Shown: one piece after another, positions 46,491 through 59,067 of the stretch | Layout: the number at the start of each line of letters is the position of its first letter | How positions within the stretch are numbered: position 1 is the stretch's first letter | DNA from: Rosa chinensis | Lineage: Eukaryota; Streptophyta; Magnoliopsida; Rosales; Rosaceae | DNA length: 64,000 nucleotides | Assembly (NCBI RefSeq): GCF_002994745.2 | Contig: NC_037091.1 | Coordinates: 26,355,789-26,419,788 of the forward strand | Reading direction: 5' to 3' | The notes under the pieces: generated by a model | Databases searched by the model: none | The model's input: only the letters and a program-made list of their open reading frames with translations | What the model was told of the DNA's origin: nothing | Translations under genes and position numbers: made by a program

Positions 46491-47389
46491 AATAATGGAA
46501 GTAGAAATAACAAGTGAAATTTTGAACAGTTGATTTGGTTAAACATGGTAATAATAAAGTCTATGCTTGCTGTTTATCTAAAACCTAGATTTACCAAGGG
46601 GACACAAAAATAGAAGGGTCCAGATCATGAGACATTATATTTTACATAACTTTTTACACACCTTGTGAGCCATTATATTTAAAAATAGTCAATGGTTCAG
46701 ATTTGTTGTTTGAATAATGTCAACACAACACCACGTGGATGTGAAAATGACATGGTATTACATATTTACAATTTAAAATTATAATTAGATTAAACTTTTC
46801 TTTATTAAACCAAAAAGCAAAATCAAAATTTGGAAAATTAAAATCAACTATACACGATGAAAGAAAAAGAAGAAAAAGAAGAAGAAAGTCATCTATGCAC
46901 GAACAAAATTTGGAAGATGTCTCTGCCTCTCAACTTACTGGCTCTACATATGAAATTGTATGGGGAGATTTAGATCTATCATCCAAATATCTAAGTGGGA
47001 AAATAAAGCAATTTCTTGATGCTTTGTCTAGGTGCAGTAATAATAGCTTAGAAAAGTCAAGTGTCGCTTCAAACAATATAAATGGCCTAATGCCTAATGC
47101 CTTTAGATGATTGTCTTTAGTGCAGCCAATTTGAGTTAGTTGATTGATCCTTGTTCATGCCCATATTTTCTACATACACACAAGATACTAGCACATTTAA
47201 TATTTTGAAATTTTGGAACAAGAACACATCAAGCCTGTATGATAAATTATACATACCATTCTCTCAATCAATTCAATATGAAAACCAAAAGTTCATTGAC
47301 ACCATTCTGTTATAAAAATAACATGGCTCAATGTAAATTAATCCTCTTAAAAGAACAATAACAAAACAATGGAACATTGCACACTTTCT
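46491..47389. other. intergenic, AT-rich
   Basis: No recognised gene. A purine-rich GAA-type repeat lies at 46860-46890. A 71-codon ORF at 46895-47110 has no domain I know. Confidence 0.6.
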
Positions 47390-50049
47390 CTACTTGCTTT
47401 GAGCCAACTCCATAACACCTTTTATCCTCTTAGAACTTTTTGTTTTTCTTCTACTATTCTCATCCTTCTTCTTGCCCTTGGTTTTTGAGATATTTGGATC
47501 TAAAAGCAATGACTTAGGGGACTTACTCATATCTTGTTAAGCTTCATCTTGGAAAACATTATCTTGAGACTCCATAGCATCTTTTTTTTTTTTTTTTTAC
47601 TTATTAACTTCTGAATTTTTTGGTGAGAATCTATCTAAACCATCCATGTACATTGTGCAGGCCTCATCTAAGGGTGTTGCATAACAAGCTAGTTAAGTAG
47701 CTGTTCGACACATGTGACTAAATCTAAATGCTTCTGATTGTTCTTTACCATCATTCTTTACCAAGGCTTCAGAATCCATGCCTCTAAACTTATTTGCCTC
47801 TTGCTTCCATCTTGAAAAAATAAAGTGGGAGAGTATTCTATCAATGTCTTGACAAACAAATACTTTCATAATATGATGACAAATTATTCTCACAAATTCA
47901 AAACTTTAGCATTCACATTTACAGTCATGTGTTTGTAAATTCAACTCCACCAAAAACTGTTTTGAGTTATCAGTTTTCTTCATCATTGAATATCTATGAA
48001 ACTGATCGTCAAAACCCTTCTCTTCAACTTTGAGCCGTTTGACTCTAGACCATTCGCTCTTGAATTTTTCAAATATATTTCCAATATATACCTGTGCTGC
48101 ATGTTTCAAAAGAAAATCATCATCATTCACAATACGATACTTATGCTCTAATGTAAAATTTTTGCTACTTTCCCTTGTAACAATCTTTTGTAAGGTTTGT
48201 TCATGCTTGACAACAAATTCTCTCAAATTGGTCGTTGATGTAACAAAGTTGTCAAAAAATGTATTAGTGCCCTATTGTATTAATTCATTCCAGTAAAAAA
48301 ATGTGATGCGATTATATACTAGAACCCAAGATTTACGAATTTCATAAAGTTGTTGTAGCCATCCATTTTGTTCCAATTCATGCTCCTCAATCAACTTCTT
48401 TCATTACTCTTCAAAATCCTCTATTTTGTATGTTGCCCATATACACTTTTCCATGCCAGTCTTGAAGTTGGACTTCTTAAAATATACATGTGATAACTTT
48501 TCACCAAACTTTTTCTTTGTATGCAAATGCAAATGCGGTGGCGAGTATCGAGAAAAATCTTAGCAGTTGCTCCTTTCATTGCCAAATCTTGGTCAGTGAT
48601 AATATATAACAGACGTCGACCTCCTGTCGCTTCATACCACGTCCCAAATAACCATAAAAATATTGCCTCTATCTCATCTTGTAAAAGGACACATCCAAAT
48701 TGTATAGATTGGAGATGATGGTTTACTCTAGTAAATGGGGCAGATGACATGTCATACTTGTTTCTTTGAGAATGTCACTACATCCCCAAAATATTGATAG
48801 GTTGTCATTGATGTAGAATCCATCCAAAAAAAAAAATAGTAGCTCTACCATCTTCATCACATTGGAGAGCATAAATGAATTGCGGATTTTCTACTTGTTT
48901 TTTTTTTTTCTAAAGTAATTGAGGACAGATTGTGCATCTCTGTATTCCAACTCTTTGTGCCTCAAGTTTCTCAAATGATTATAACTCCTTATTGTTGAAA
49001 CCAAGATTGTGAGCACCACCAAACATTGATGGAAATTCTCTTTATGAAAAGCTTATGTTAAATCTGTTGCTGCATTGGGCATACGTCTGTTCGACTTCAT
49101 TATCATGACAAATGTACTAACAAATGGAAAGTGTCATGAAGAACTCGCACATTAGCCTCACACCCACATTTAACTATTGAAAATCTTTTATGCTTCTTTC
49201 CAATACATTGGTCACATGTTTCACCATCATATCATCATTTTTTGAGTTTGCATGACATTTTTACCTTGATGTGCATACACAAATAATCTACTGGTCACTA
49301 TGTTTGATTCTGATTTTGTACCTACATGTACGTTTGCAAGCATAATTAGCTATAATGAGCCACACTCATTGTACCGCCAGAGGTACCAACTCTCACCAAG
49401 AGGGTGACCTGCGGAGACACGGCCAGGCGGGCTACTGCCCGAGCCCGGGATCGCCCCCAGATCACTGCTGACGCGCCGCGCCAAGGTAGCATCAGAAGCT
49501 CCAGACGCTGGGAATTGAAGCACATCAGTCCCACATCGAAAGCAAGAAGAAGATCAACCTTCTCCTCACCTATAAAAGGTTCTCTCCTCTCTCCTCATTA
49601 ATTACGCATTTACTACTTATTTATTGTTATGCTGCCTATATGCATTGACTGACTTAGGCATCGGAGAAGTGAAGACCGCCCAACGCGGTCTCCCTCTGAT
49701 GCCCTGTCTCTCGTGTGACAGCTAGCGGAGGCCATCAAATCCTCAGAGTAGCAGTCCGCCCATCGGACCCGCGTTAAACGAAAGATCGGCTACCACCGGA
49801 CTTTGAGCATTAACAGATTTAGACTTTGATGAACTTTGAATATGAGTCCAAAAAACCTTCTTGTCGACCGTAATCTTCATAATATTGTCGTGCCTCTTCT
49901 AATGTTTTAAAAAACATTCCCACATAAGGTGAATTTAATTTTCGAACATCTTTCTCTAGAGAATAGTGACCAATTGCTTCATCACTTGATACTTGGTTCA
50001 ATGAGGATCCAAAATTGTCATCTTCTGAAGTTAAGTTCATGGAGACCAA
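47390..50049 (-). pseudogene. FAR1/FHY3-related (MULE-derived) gene, decayed
   Basis: Segments on the minus strand follow the FAR1 order. 50049-49819: start with the FAR1 DNA-binding region (YVGMFFKTLEEARQYYEDYGRQEGF). 49311-48830: remnants of that domain and the linker (HKELEYRDAQSVLNYF). 48750-48421: MULE transposase-like core (FTRVNHHLQSIQFGCVLL, IITDQDLAMKGA, RHRICI). 48226-47906 and 47893-47693: conserved C-terminal part with the SWIM zinc finger CxC...CxH (DCKCEC, IICHHIMKV). A basic C-terminus ends at the stop 47390-47392. Several stops and frame changes and a solo LTR at 49317-49815 rule out function. FAR1 proteins are transposase-derived transcription factors; it could also be an old free MULE copy. 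Confidence 0.82.
49317..49815 (+). mobile_element. solo LTR C1 inside FAR1-related pseudogene (TSD gattt)
   Basis: Starts TGTACCTACATG and ends GAGCATTAACA, flanked by gattt at 49312-49316 and 49816-49820. 499 bp with a TATA box CTATAAAAGG near 49570 and the motifs CAGTCCCACATCG and TGACTTAGGCATCGG, common in plant gypsy-type LTRs. The FAR1 sequence resumes on both sides. Confidence 0.87.
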
Positions 50050-50479
50050 CTTAAAAAAACACTACATTATCATAAGAATTCTTTAAAGAAAACTATATAT
50101 GTGCAAAAAGGTAACGACTAACTGCAAAACATAAATTAAAATGTTGGAGCAGTTAGAAAAAGAAAAAAAATAAAAATCCAATGACAGTACATATGAAGAA
50201 AACGTAGTGATATCAGAAGTTTTACCCAAGTTTCTCGACTGGCCCTTTCAAGGAATAATAAACAAAAATTTATTGAAGCAGAGGCAATTATAAATCACTT
50301 AATAAGGCACTCCCTACCAACAAAAAAAAACTTATCCCATAACTTGCACCCTCTCCCCTAAAATCTTCAAACTCCTTGATTCTATTCAAATACTTTCTAG
50401 AATGTTAGGTGTTGAAACAACCCAAAAAGGTTCAGCCATGCTAAGCTAGCACTACATCCAAAAATTAAAAGATAACTTC

Positions 50480-50931
50480 TATATTTACATAAGCATAATT
50501 AGCTATATTGTAGTCAGCCTCATGACCTCCGGGAACGCCACCAGGAGAACTGTGGGCTCAGTCCAAAATCACCTTTGACACGCCGCCATGCGTCGCACCA
50601 AGACCTCCTCGCTGAAGCATCAAAAGGCACAAACTGATACATAACAGTCCCACATTGGAAACCAAAGGGAGTTCACTCTCCTCTTCACCTATAAAGAGGT
50701 CAATTCATATCTCTTCATTCATTCCGCATTTATTACTTATCTAATGTTACATTGTTAATACAACATTGACTGACTTAGGCATCAGAGTAGCAAAGATTTC
50801 CAATCGCGGTTTCCCCCCGGGCGCCAGTTTATTTTACTTAATAGGTGACGCTAATGCTATCCTCTTTTAGCGGCCCAGACTTGGGCTAACATTAGCAAGG
50901 TCTGACTATCGCCAGAACTTGAGCATTAACA
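50480..50931 (+). mobile_element. solo LTR C2, same family as C1 (TSD acttc)
   Basis: Aligns with C1 through AAGCATAATTAGCTATA, CAGTCCCACAT, CACCTATAAA, TGACTGACTTAGGCATC and the end GAGCATTAACA. Flanked by acttc at 50475-50479 and 50932-50936. The first bases are TA where TG is expected, a G-to-A change. 452 bp, clearly diverged from C1. Confidence 0.85.
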
Positions 50932-50936
50932 ACTTC

Positions 50937-51301
50937 CATCAAATTACTATGGGAGATTTAAAAAATGATATCATGTTGTCGATGCTGGAAAGAAGAAATC
51001 ATGCCATCAGTTCTTCATGATAAAGTCATCTAATCATAAACAAACTTATATTAATAAACAAAGTACATACAAAACAGAGGGCAGTGAGTCCACTTAACTA
51101 TATAAACAAGTGGAAGTACAACAAACAATCAATAAAATCCAAGTCACAACCATACTTAAATCATAAAATAGCCTAAAAAAGTAATATGTAAACTCATGCG
51201 AGACCAACACCAATGACGAATTAATTCTATTCCATAGTTCATCCATCTGCACCCTTAGATTCTACTAAAGAAATCTCAGACCCAAGTTTCTGTCGCTGAG
51301 C
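50937..51301. other. intergenic
   Basis: No coding signal. It lies upstream of the FAR1 remnant and left of the copia-4 LTR. Confidence 0.6.
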
Positions 51302-51519
51302 TGTTAAAATTAGGATTAATTGTTGATTGATTATAGATTGATTGATTTGTAATGATAGGATAAGATTGATTGATTTGTAATGATAGGTGATCGAACTGCA
51401 ATCATATGACTGATTAGTATAAGTGTTAAATGTTTTCCTTTTGTGTACAATTTGTAATCCTATTTAAACCTCAGTATGTGATGAATAGAAACACACAGAA
51501 ATTTACCCAATATTTGAGA

Positions 51520-51531
51520 TGGTATCAGAGC
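51520..51531 (+). other. copia-4 primer binding site
   Basis: TGGTATCAGAGC, exact complement type of initiator tRNA-Met, the standard plant copia site, about 10 nt after the inferred LTR end. Confidence 0.9.
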
Positions 51532-52309
51532 AATACGCTCTTGAGACCTAACCCATACCTAAATTCTGCTACCCAAAAAAAATACTCGTACCCAAACCAG
51601 TTCTTAAAATAAGAACAAATATCCCAAACACTGTTGTAGCTAGTTGCTATCCCTATCCATAGCAAGTACCTAGACTATACTCAGACTCATACCCATACCA
51701 AATACCTATAACTCATACTTGTACATAATCAACCAGACCCTCGTCCCAGATCGAACCTGCAATTAAACATACATCGACCACTAGCAAGTCCTTCATTCCG
51801 ATGTCGACAACCCGGTTTCATCCGAGACCACTGGCTTTGGCTCACCTTGGACCTTTGTGTGTGAAGGTGGATCAATGTTCTAGTGAATCCTTCGACCCAA
51901 ATTCTTTGTCGAAGCCAACACCACCTTAAACCCTGTTTCAAACGCCTTCAGCCTACTTAACAATGAGCGTATTGAAGTGCCTGCATCAAACTTCACAAGC
52001 CGATAATGCACACCTCATATCCCCAAAATTTACGCCAGTCCAAACACCACAATCTAGTCTATGTTGAGCAGCCTTAGCAGATGCAACCTGAAAGCCACTG
52101 TCCACCTTAAATCAAGCAGACTCTGTGTGATTTAAGGCCCGATCCATTTGTTTATTTTTTTATTTTGATTTTTTTTTTTAAATAAGGAAGGAATTAAAAA
52201 AAAGGAAAGGAAAAAAAGAAAATAAAAAAGAATGGAGTTGGTTGAGTTGAAAACCCGAAAGCGCAACTCAATCGAAAGTTGAAAGGGAATATATTTTTTC
52301 GCCTACAAT

Positions 52310-52533
52310 ATGTCCCTCTCTAAGATATCATCGATGATCAATGAGGTAAATCAATACTTCTGCCATGATCATGCCTACGCTTCAGCCTTTCAGGTTAACT
52401 CAGGTACACATGGGCATGTTATAAAAATTTCAAACTTTAATTGGAAACATATGTGGATAATTGACTCTGGTGCAACTGATCATATGACTCATGATCGTAG
52501 TGTCATCCAAAAACCATCTCCCGCTCACCGGTC
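52310..52533 (+). pseudogene. copia-4 protease fragment
   Basis: MWIIDSGATDHMTHDRS is the aspartic protease active site (D-S-G-A) of copia polyproteins. The frame runs into solo LTR D at 52534. Confidence 0.85.
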
Positions 52534-55077
52534 TGTAACGCCCCAAACTGCACCTCACTAGGTTGAGTACGTTACAGTGCCGCGAGTCTCTAAAACATAA
52601 ACCGAAAATTCGATTTACATTCTACAAATTCACTAGGCAAATTTGTTTAAAATAAACTTTCGTAAAACGCACAACGGAAGCCTTTAAATTGATTTGAGGT
52701 GAAGACATTTCTGAAACTTTAAATTCAAATGTTCATCCAGGACTTGACATTGTAAACAATCGAGAGATAAAAGACTTAGCATACAACAAACAAATAGTGA
52801 CAAGTTTCGGGAATACAATTTTAAGGAACAAAAGTAAGATTGGAACCGAGAACCTGATTTTTATTGAAATCTGCACACCCAGCTCTGTCTGCTCCAATCC
52901 CGTTTCCAGTGCACAGTATCTGCATCCACACTGTTGTAGGGATGAGCTTTCATCCTCACTGCTCAATAAGGGCTTCGCCCGACTAGGTTTGAAAACCGAC
53001 ACATAAAATAATAATTTGGGATCCCAGAATGAAAAAGTTAAACAATTTCATTTGAAGAATGACAAACTTAAAATATCTTTCGGAATCAAAATCCAATGCA
53101 CAAAACTCAAATAAATACATAACCTGATGGCCGATCCTATGGACCAACTACACGGCCTTACCTCAAATAAAGTCATCACCAGGTAAGCGTAGTGAGAGTG
53201 TCTACTTATACCATATCACCTAGAAATAGTGCCACACCTCAAAGGATGTCAGACACCATTCCATCCATATGCCCCCCCCAGAGGTTTAGGGGATCGAAGC
53301 CCAAGGAATCGCTATGTTCCACTCACTCTTAGGCCAACAATTACCAAACCATGCAACTCAAACATGCATAAACATTTTAATTATGAACGGAAAACAACTA
53401 ACCGACTGAGTCCCGAGTCCCCTATTTGGATTCCGATGCTTTAACCTTTTACGTTATCCCAGATTCACGAACCTTCCGTTCCTCGGGTAATTGGAATCCT
53501 AGATTTTGACATAATTAACGTTAATAATCTGTTGAACAAATATTTAAAGCCAACCTTTCCTGGTTTGACTAGGATTGACCAATGTTTGACCGCATCACAA
53601 GTATTAGACCTTAAGGTATATAAATGTCCACACACGTATTCCCGATGAATTATGACCATCTCAGAAATAACTCAAATACCGGTTAAATTTACATTCTTAT
53701 TAAGCGTATCGAAAATTTACTAAGGCCCACCCAAAATTTTATTTTCTCTTCCTTACTTGTTATCACCTCACTTAATAACCATTTCTAAATTTCTGTACTT
53801 CCATTTTCTCAGTCAACAATAACCAAATTGCAAGATTACAACACAATAAGATTTTCACAATTAACTCGTTCGTCACCAATAGTCAATCTCATAGACTCGT
53901 ATACCTTCAATATCCTATTTAACACAACTCAATCAATTCCTCAAGCCAGAATCTAAACAAGAAACATTCTGTCTAAAACTTCAAATTACCTTCAGTAGTG
54001 TAACTTGCAGGTGAGAATGCAAGCCTCAAACCCAACTCAACAACAGCTATCTAAAACTTGATGAAGAACTGGTAATCAAAGCCTCAACACTTCCACCAAG
54101 AGCTCGATGATATCTAGTATCACCCAAATTCGTAACTTCTAGAAATTTAACCATAATCGATTATCAATGTGTGATTCGTATGCAAATTAAGAGGAGGAAT
54201 AAACCAAGGCGCGCAGCCACCACAAGTGGTGGTGCATGGGTGGCAGAACATACCCACTCACCATTTCAACCTTCTCGAGAAACCAAGCTCTAGCAAATCC
54301 CAATTCATGCTTCAAGGCTGTCGGAAACTAACCCAGAAAACCGGAAAAGTTGTCGTCGTCAGTAGCTCTGTTGAACCCTGAATCAACCCAGAAAGTCAAT
54401 CAGTCAAAAATTAATCGATTTTAAAAACCAATTATACTAGATTGTATAGCATGATGAGAGGATTGACTTTCATACCACATGCAAGTAATCGGTCCCCGAA
54501 ATTTGCAAAAGACTTTGCCTGAAATCTTTACACCTTTCGAGCTTCAAATCTCCCTTCAGATTCTTGCATGGATGATCCACCACCACAGGTGTGTCGGCGA
54601 CGGCGAGATGAAGAGAACAGTGCCACTGCTTCGTCATGCGGTGGCCAGATGACGGAGTTGTGGCCGGATTGCCTCGCGAGTCGTTGGGTCAGAAGCTCTG
54701 ATGCTTCTCTCGAGCCTTCTAGATCGATCTGATCTGGTCCCCCCCCCCCCATTTAAAGTGAAATCAACGGCCCAGATCAATCGTGGAGAAAATGGATGGT
54801 CCAGATCGCTTCGAGGTAATTTCCTTGCTTTTTAAGTAATTCCCAAACTCCAAAACTTTGAAAACTCATAGTAATTAGCTCGGGTATCTGAAAAATTTGC
54901 TGAAAATTTCCACGAACTTGTCGTGTCATGTACTTTATTATCCAATTCTTAGATCAAAGATTTCACCTTGTGAGAATTTCTTAAAATATTCTCAAGCACC
55001 TTTGATAATCACCGAGATCGTCAAAAAATAACTTCCAACGATCTCAATTAAACTTGGTAAATTTTTCAGGGCTCACA
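52534..55077 (-). mobile_element. solo LTR D, gypsy-type, inserted in copia-4
   Basis: Starts TGTAACGCCCC and ends GGGCTCACA (TG...CA, termini partly inverted). Flanked by cggtc (52529-52533) and tggtc (55078-55082), a duplication with one C/T difference. 2544 bp with no coding domain. A TTTAAA box near 54753 read on the minus strand and an end resembling GGGGCGTTACA favour minus orientation. It contains a C12 run (about 54739-54750). Confidence 0.75.
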
Positions 55078-55082
55078 TGGTC

Positions 55083-55827
55083 AGCTATAGTAATGCCAAT
55101 CGTGGCTTATTCCCTATCACTGGTACTGGATCTGTATCATTGACACCATCCATAAACATGGATACAATTTTAGTTGTCCCCTCTTTATCGAATAACTTGT
55201 TGTCTGTGCGTCAAATTACACAACAATTGTATTGTTCTTTAATCTTTTATCCTTGGTATTGCGTCTTTCAAGACATCCCCATAGGAGAAATTACCGGTTA
55301 TGGTATTGAGAAGGGGGGACTCTACTACATGGAAATGATAGATGCTGGTGACCTTTGTGCTAGTGAAGTATACCATGGTCAGAAGAGTGAAAACATATGG
55401 CAGTGGCACCAGAGATTGGGACATCCATCATTTAGTTACTTGAGGAGTCTACTTCCTACCTTGCTTATAACTTGCAATGAGTATGATTTTCAATGTGAAA
55501 TATGCATCCAAGGAAAGAGCCGTTGTACTAGCTATCCTCTCACAGTGTTAGGCTGCCATTTGACTTGATCCACTCAGATGTATAGGGACCTTGTCCAGCT
55601 ACTCCTTCTTGTATACAATATTTCTTGTTATTTGTGGATGATTGTACAAGAATGTGTTGGTTTTTTCTGTTGAAACATAAGAGCGAAGTTTGTTCTCTAT
55701 TTCAAATCTTTTATAAAATGATCTAAACCCAATTACAAACTCCCATCAAAGTCTTCCACTAAGATAATGGTGGTGAATATGTGAACCATGCCCTCCATCA
55801 ATATCTAAAGGAAAAAATTCAGTTCAG
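55083..55827 (+). pseudogene. copia-4 pre-integrase and integrase fragment
   Basis: The post-protease region (LVVPSLSNNLLSVRQIT) leads to the pre-integrase block WHQRLGHPSFSYLRSL and the zinc-binding Cys pair CEICIQGKS. After a TGA near 55566, integrase core traces remain (LLFVDDCTRMCWFFLL, DNGGEYVNHALHQYLKE). It stops at the MULE end. Confidence 0.82.
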
Positions 55828-57046
55828 TACCCTGAGGTTTACCCTAAACATCATGTTAGTCCTCGTCCTTCTAATTTCATCAGCAACACCCCTGAGGTTC
55901 CAATTTCGATCAGACGTGACCAAAATTTTGCAGGCCATCCAAAATGGACGTCAAGTGATGACCTGGATCTGACAAGGCCAGCGAGAAGGCCCACACAAAG
56001 GGGTAAATTCGACAATTGACAAATCTTGCCTCCAAAAACCCAGAATTTGATATAAACCTAATTCTTTCATTCTTTCAATTCAAACATATTGAAATGTGAA
56101 AATATCATGACTTATAGTGATACAACAAAACAATAACAAGTAGCAATTGAATTAAAACCTGATACATAGATAAAACATCAATAGCGTCAATTGTATTCCA
56201 CAATAGCAGACCTAAACAAGTTAGATGTCTTCCATCACCCAAAAAAACATTTCAAATGGGATCTATAGATTGCAGTTTTAGCATACCTAATCATCTTATC
56301 AAAAGATTAGGTCCAACAACCTTGTACACAACACAAGGTTGCACAAGTGATTGAAACACAACTCATCATCAATATCCCTAAACAAAAACTGATCAGCCTA
56401 AAGGTAAACTAAGGCCTGCTAATCTAAAATGCCTGGACTTTATTTTCCACTTTCTCTAGGCCTCTTTGATGATCTAGTGGGTGTTGTAGAGGCTCTAGAT
56501 CTTGAAACAGGAGCTGTACCTTTTGCAGCAGTTGCTTTCGAGCTTGAAGGAGCAACTCTTAATCTTCAAGCAGCTGCAGCTCTTGCATTTGCAGAATGAG
56601 TAGCTCTTGCATTTGTAGGAGCAGCTCCAGCTGTGGCAGCCTTCCTCTCATCCCTTTTTTTCTACAATCACATAACACACACTAACTTAGCTCATAATTA
56701 AGTGGACCATAGAAACCATCAGATTTTGACTGATTAGCTAACCCTTAGTTTTTCTGTCCTTTGTTTTGCCTCTGCCTTAACTTATTCTTGGTCTTGGGAG
56801 CCTTTTTCTTACCAGTACAGTACAATAAATCAAGAAACAAAATCAGCATTGTATTATTCCAAAAAATGGTTATGTGGTAAAACGCAACTTTTGAATACGA
56901 AAAATAAAGTTTCAAATTACCTGATTTGCAGATGTTCCTGCCTCTTCATTGTTCCTCTTCCTCTTGTTCAGATTGGTTGGTTTTGGCTTGGGAGGGAAGT
57001 GCCTATGACAAGATCTCTCATTGTGGCCAACCACACCACAATTACT

Positions 57047-58932
57047 GATACGCTAAAAGTAAGTGCTCAATTTAACCCTGAAAATGTCATCGTTAGTATA
57101 TGGTAAATAGGGATCGTTCTAACCGGGGATTGAGGGTACACCTGTAATTGCAAAAACAAGTAAAAAATTAAAGTATAAAGTAAAAATTTACAAAAAAGAA
57201 TATATACAAATAACTAAATAAAAGGGGGATTTAAGAATTAGGGTTTCGAAAATTAAAATAAATAAAAGAAAGAAAATATAAAAACACATATACAAGGGCG
57301 GAACGCAAGGAATAAAGATCAAATCCACAATCATATGAATGAAATCCAATCACAATTCCTATAGTTGATCTTCTATGTCATGAGAAAGAAGTTGACCATG
57401 TGAAATGTTAGTAAGCAAACGATTTCCCATTTTTTACTTTCTTTGAATAATTAATCTAAGTGAAAGCACCTATATCAATCCTATTGAACATGCAATCATA
57501 GTCTAGAAAGCTAGCTAATCAAGAACACATTCAACGCATGAAGAACAAAGAAAGGATGTCAACCAAAGTGCACAACCTAGTTATGAATAAGTTCACCTAT
57601 TTGCAATCCTCCTTAATTGATTTCGACTTTTGTCCAAAGCCTTTACTACTTAAATCTAGCTCCAATTACATGCATATATCCTAAGTTGGCCACCAAAGAA
57701 CACATACATATAAAAGTTTTCTGTAAAACAAAATCAATCAAGCAATCTCACATAAGCAAAATATAAATCAACATAAAGAAATCACAACTTTATTTCAAAA
57801 CATATAAACGGGCTTAAAACTTTGCCCTTAACGTCATGTTAACTAGAATTCATAACTCTACGAAATCAAACAAAGGAAAACAAAAGAAAGTATGAAATAC
57901 ACCTTGAAAGATGAATGACGAAGCCTTGAGACGAAGAACTCGAAAATCCTTGAAAGCAAGCAATCTTCTAGGGACGACACAAGGGTGGATGGCGGTTAGG
58001 ATCTTGATGTATTGCATGACTTCTTCTCCTCCTTGGTTGAGACGCAGAGCTTCTGAAGACTAGAGAATGGAGAGAATTTTTCTGATGTTTATTTTCTAAT
58101 GGAGAGAGGTGTTGTGTGTTGTGGTGTGGTGGTGTGTCTAAAACGTCTAGAGAGGAGGCTATATATAGGGGAAGGCAAGGCTTCATGAATTTAATTTTCA
58201 AAGAATTTTCTGGTTGCACCGCACAGCTTCGACCAATCACATAGCGCCACGTCAGCTCTGTTGTGTCATCCAACCAATTAAAAAGCTCCAAAATCAATCC
58301 CTAATATTTTGTTGCTGATTTTCCCATGATTTAATATGATTTTATTCACAATTTTCAGCCAAATGTCTAGGCATGAACATTGTCAATGTGTCCGGACGCA
58401 TTTTGGACCTTTTCTCCCTTAAATCTCTCCATGGCTTTATCCTTAATGTCCTCCCCTTGATTTTCTCTTGATTTTCACATTAATACTGCAGATTTTATTC
58501 TCTAATTTCAGCCAACATATCTTGAGGGAATTCAGGAATGAATCTGGACTTGTTTTGAGGCTTTTCTTGTTGCACAATCCCATGAAACTCTCCCAAGATT
58601 TTCTCAATGTAATCTCCTTGATTTTCACATTATCTCCATCATTTCCCATGCAAAAATCAGATTTAATCTCCCATAATATCTCCCACGTCATCTTCAAGCC
58701 ATGTAGTCTCCTAATGCTTTCAGATTTCCTAGCCTCATCAGGATTCTTGCATTGACTAGGATTCCTAGTTGGACTAGGAAAACTCTATTTCTCCATGTCA
58801 GCTCATTTCTGCTCCATTTATTCCAATGTACCTATAAAATAGAAACTAAATTAAAAATGATTAAGTAAAGGAAATAACTAAGAAAAATATGAGGAAATAA
58901 CTATTAAAACATCGCATTAAAAAGCTCCTATC
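57047..58932 (-). mobile_element. solo LTR E inside the MULE transposase (TSD attac)
   Basis: Plus-strand ends TGATACGCTAA and GCTCCTATCA, flanked by attac at 57042-57046 and 58933-58937. On the minus strand it begins TGATAGGAGCTTTTTAATGC and has a TATA box CCTATATATAGCC near 58160. 1886 bp, no coding domain. It splits the transposase just before its C-terminal zinc knuckle. Confidence 0.87.
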
Positions 58933-59050
58933 AATTACCACTCCTCAAACTTCTCTGAACTTTGCCAAGTTTGGAACCTCCATTTTCAGCCCTCTCTGAT
59001 GAATCCTTGATCCTTTCTATCCTTGGCCTTCCTGGCTGTCTTGTGTATTT

Positions 59051-59067
59051 GGGGGGGGGGGGGGGGG
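59051..59067. repeat. G17 homopolymer in MULE transposase
   Basis: Seventeen G on the plus strand, read as a Pro run on the coding strand. Length may be unreliable for sequencing reasons. Confidence 0.9.

Larger units (their letters stand above)
51302..55827 (+). mobile_element. Ty1-copia remnant (copia-4): 5' LTR to integrase
   Basis: A short 5' LTR (about 51302-51509, TGTTAAAATT to ATTTACCCA), then a classical primer binding site TGGTATCAGAGC at 51520-51531. Gag is unrecognisable in the A-rich, degraded stretch 51540-52300. Protease (52310-52533), pre-integrase (55083-55560) and a decayed integrase core (about 55600-55827) follow, with a solo LTR at 52534-55077. The element is cut at 55828 by the MULE end; RT, RNase H and the 3' LTR are not in the window. 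The LTR carries a direct repeat of GATTGATTTGTAATGATAGG. Confidence 0.82.

Noticed and set aside
46895..47110. 71-codon plus-strand ORF as a gene
   Set aside because: No domain, no splice or promoter support, isolated in AT-rich DNA.
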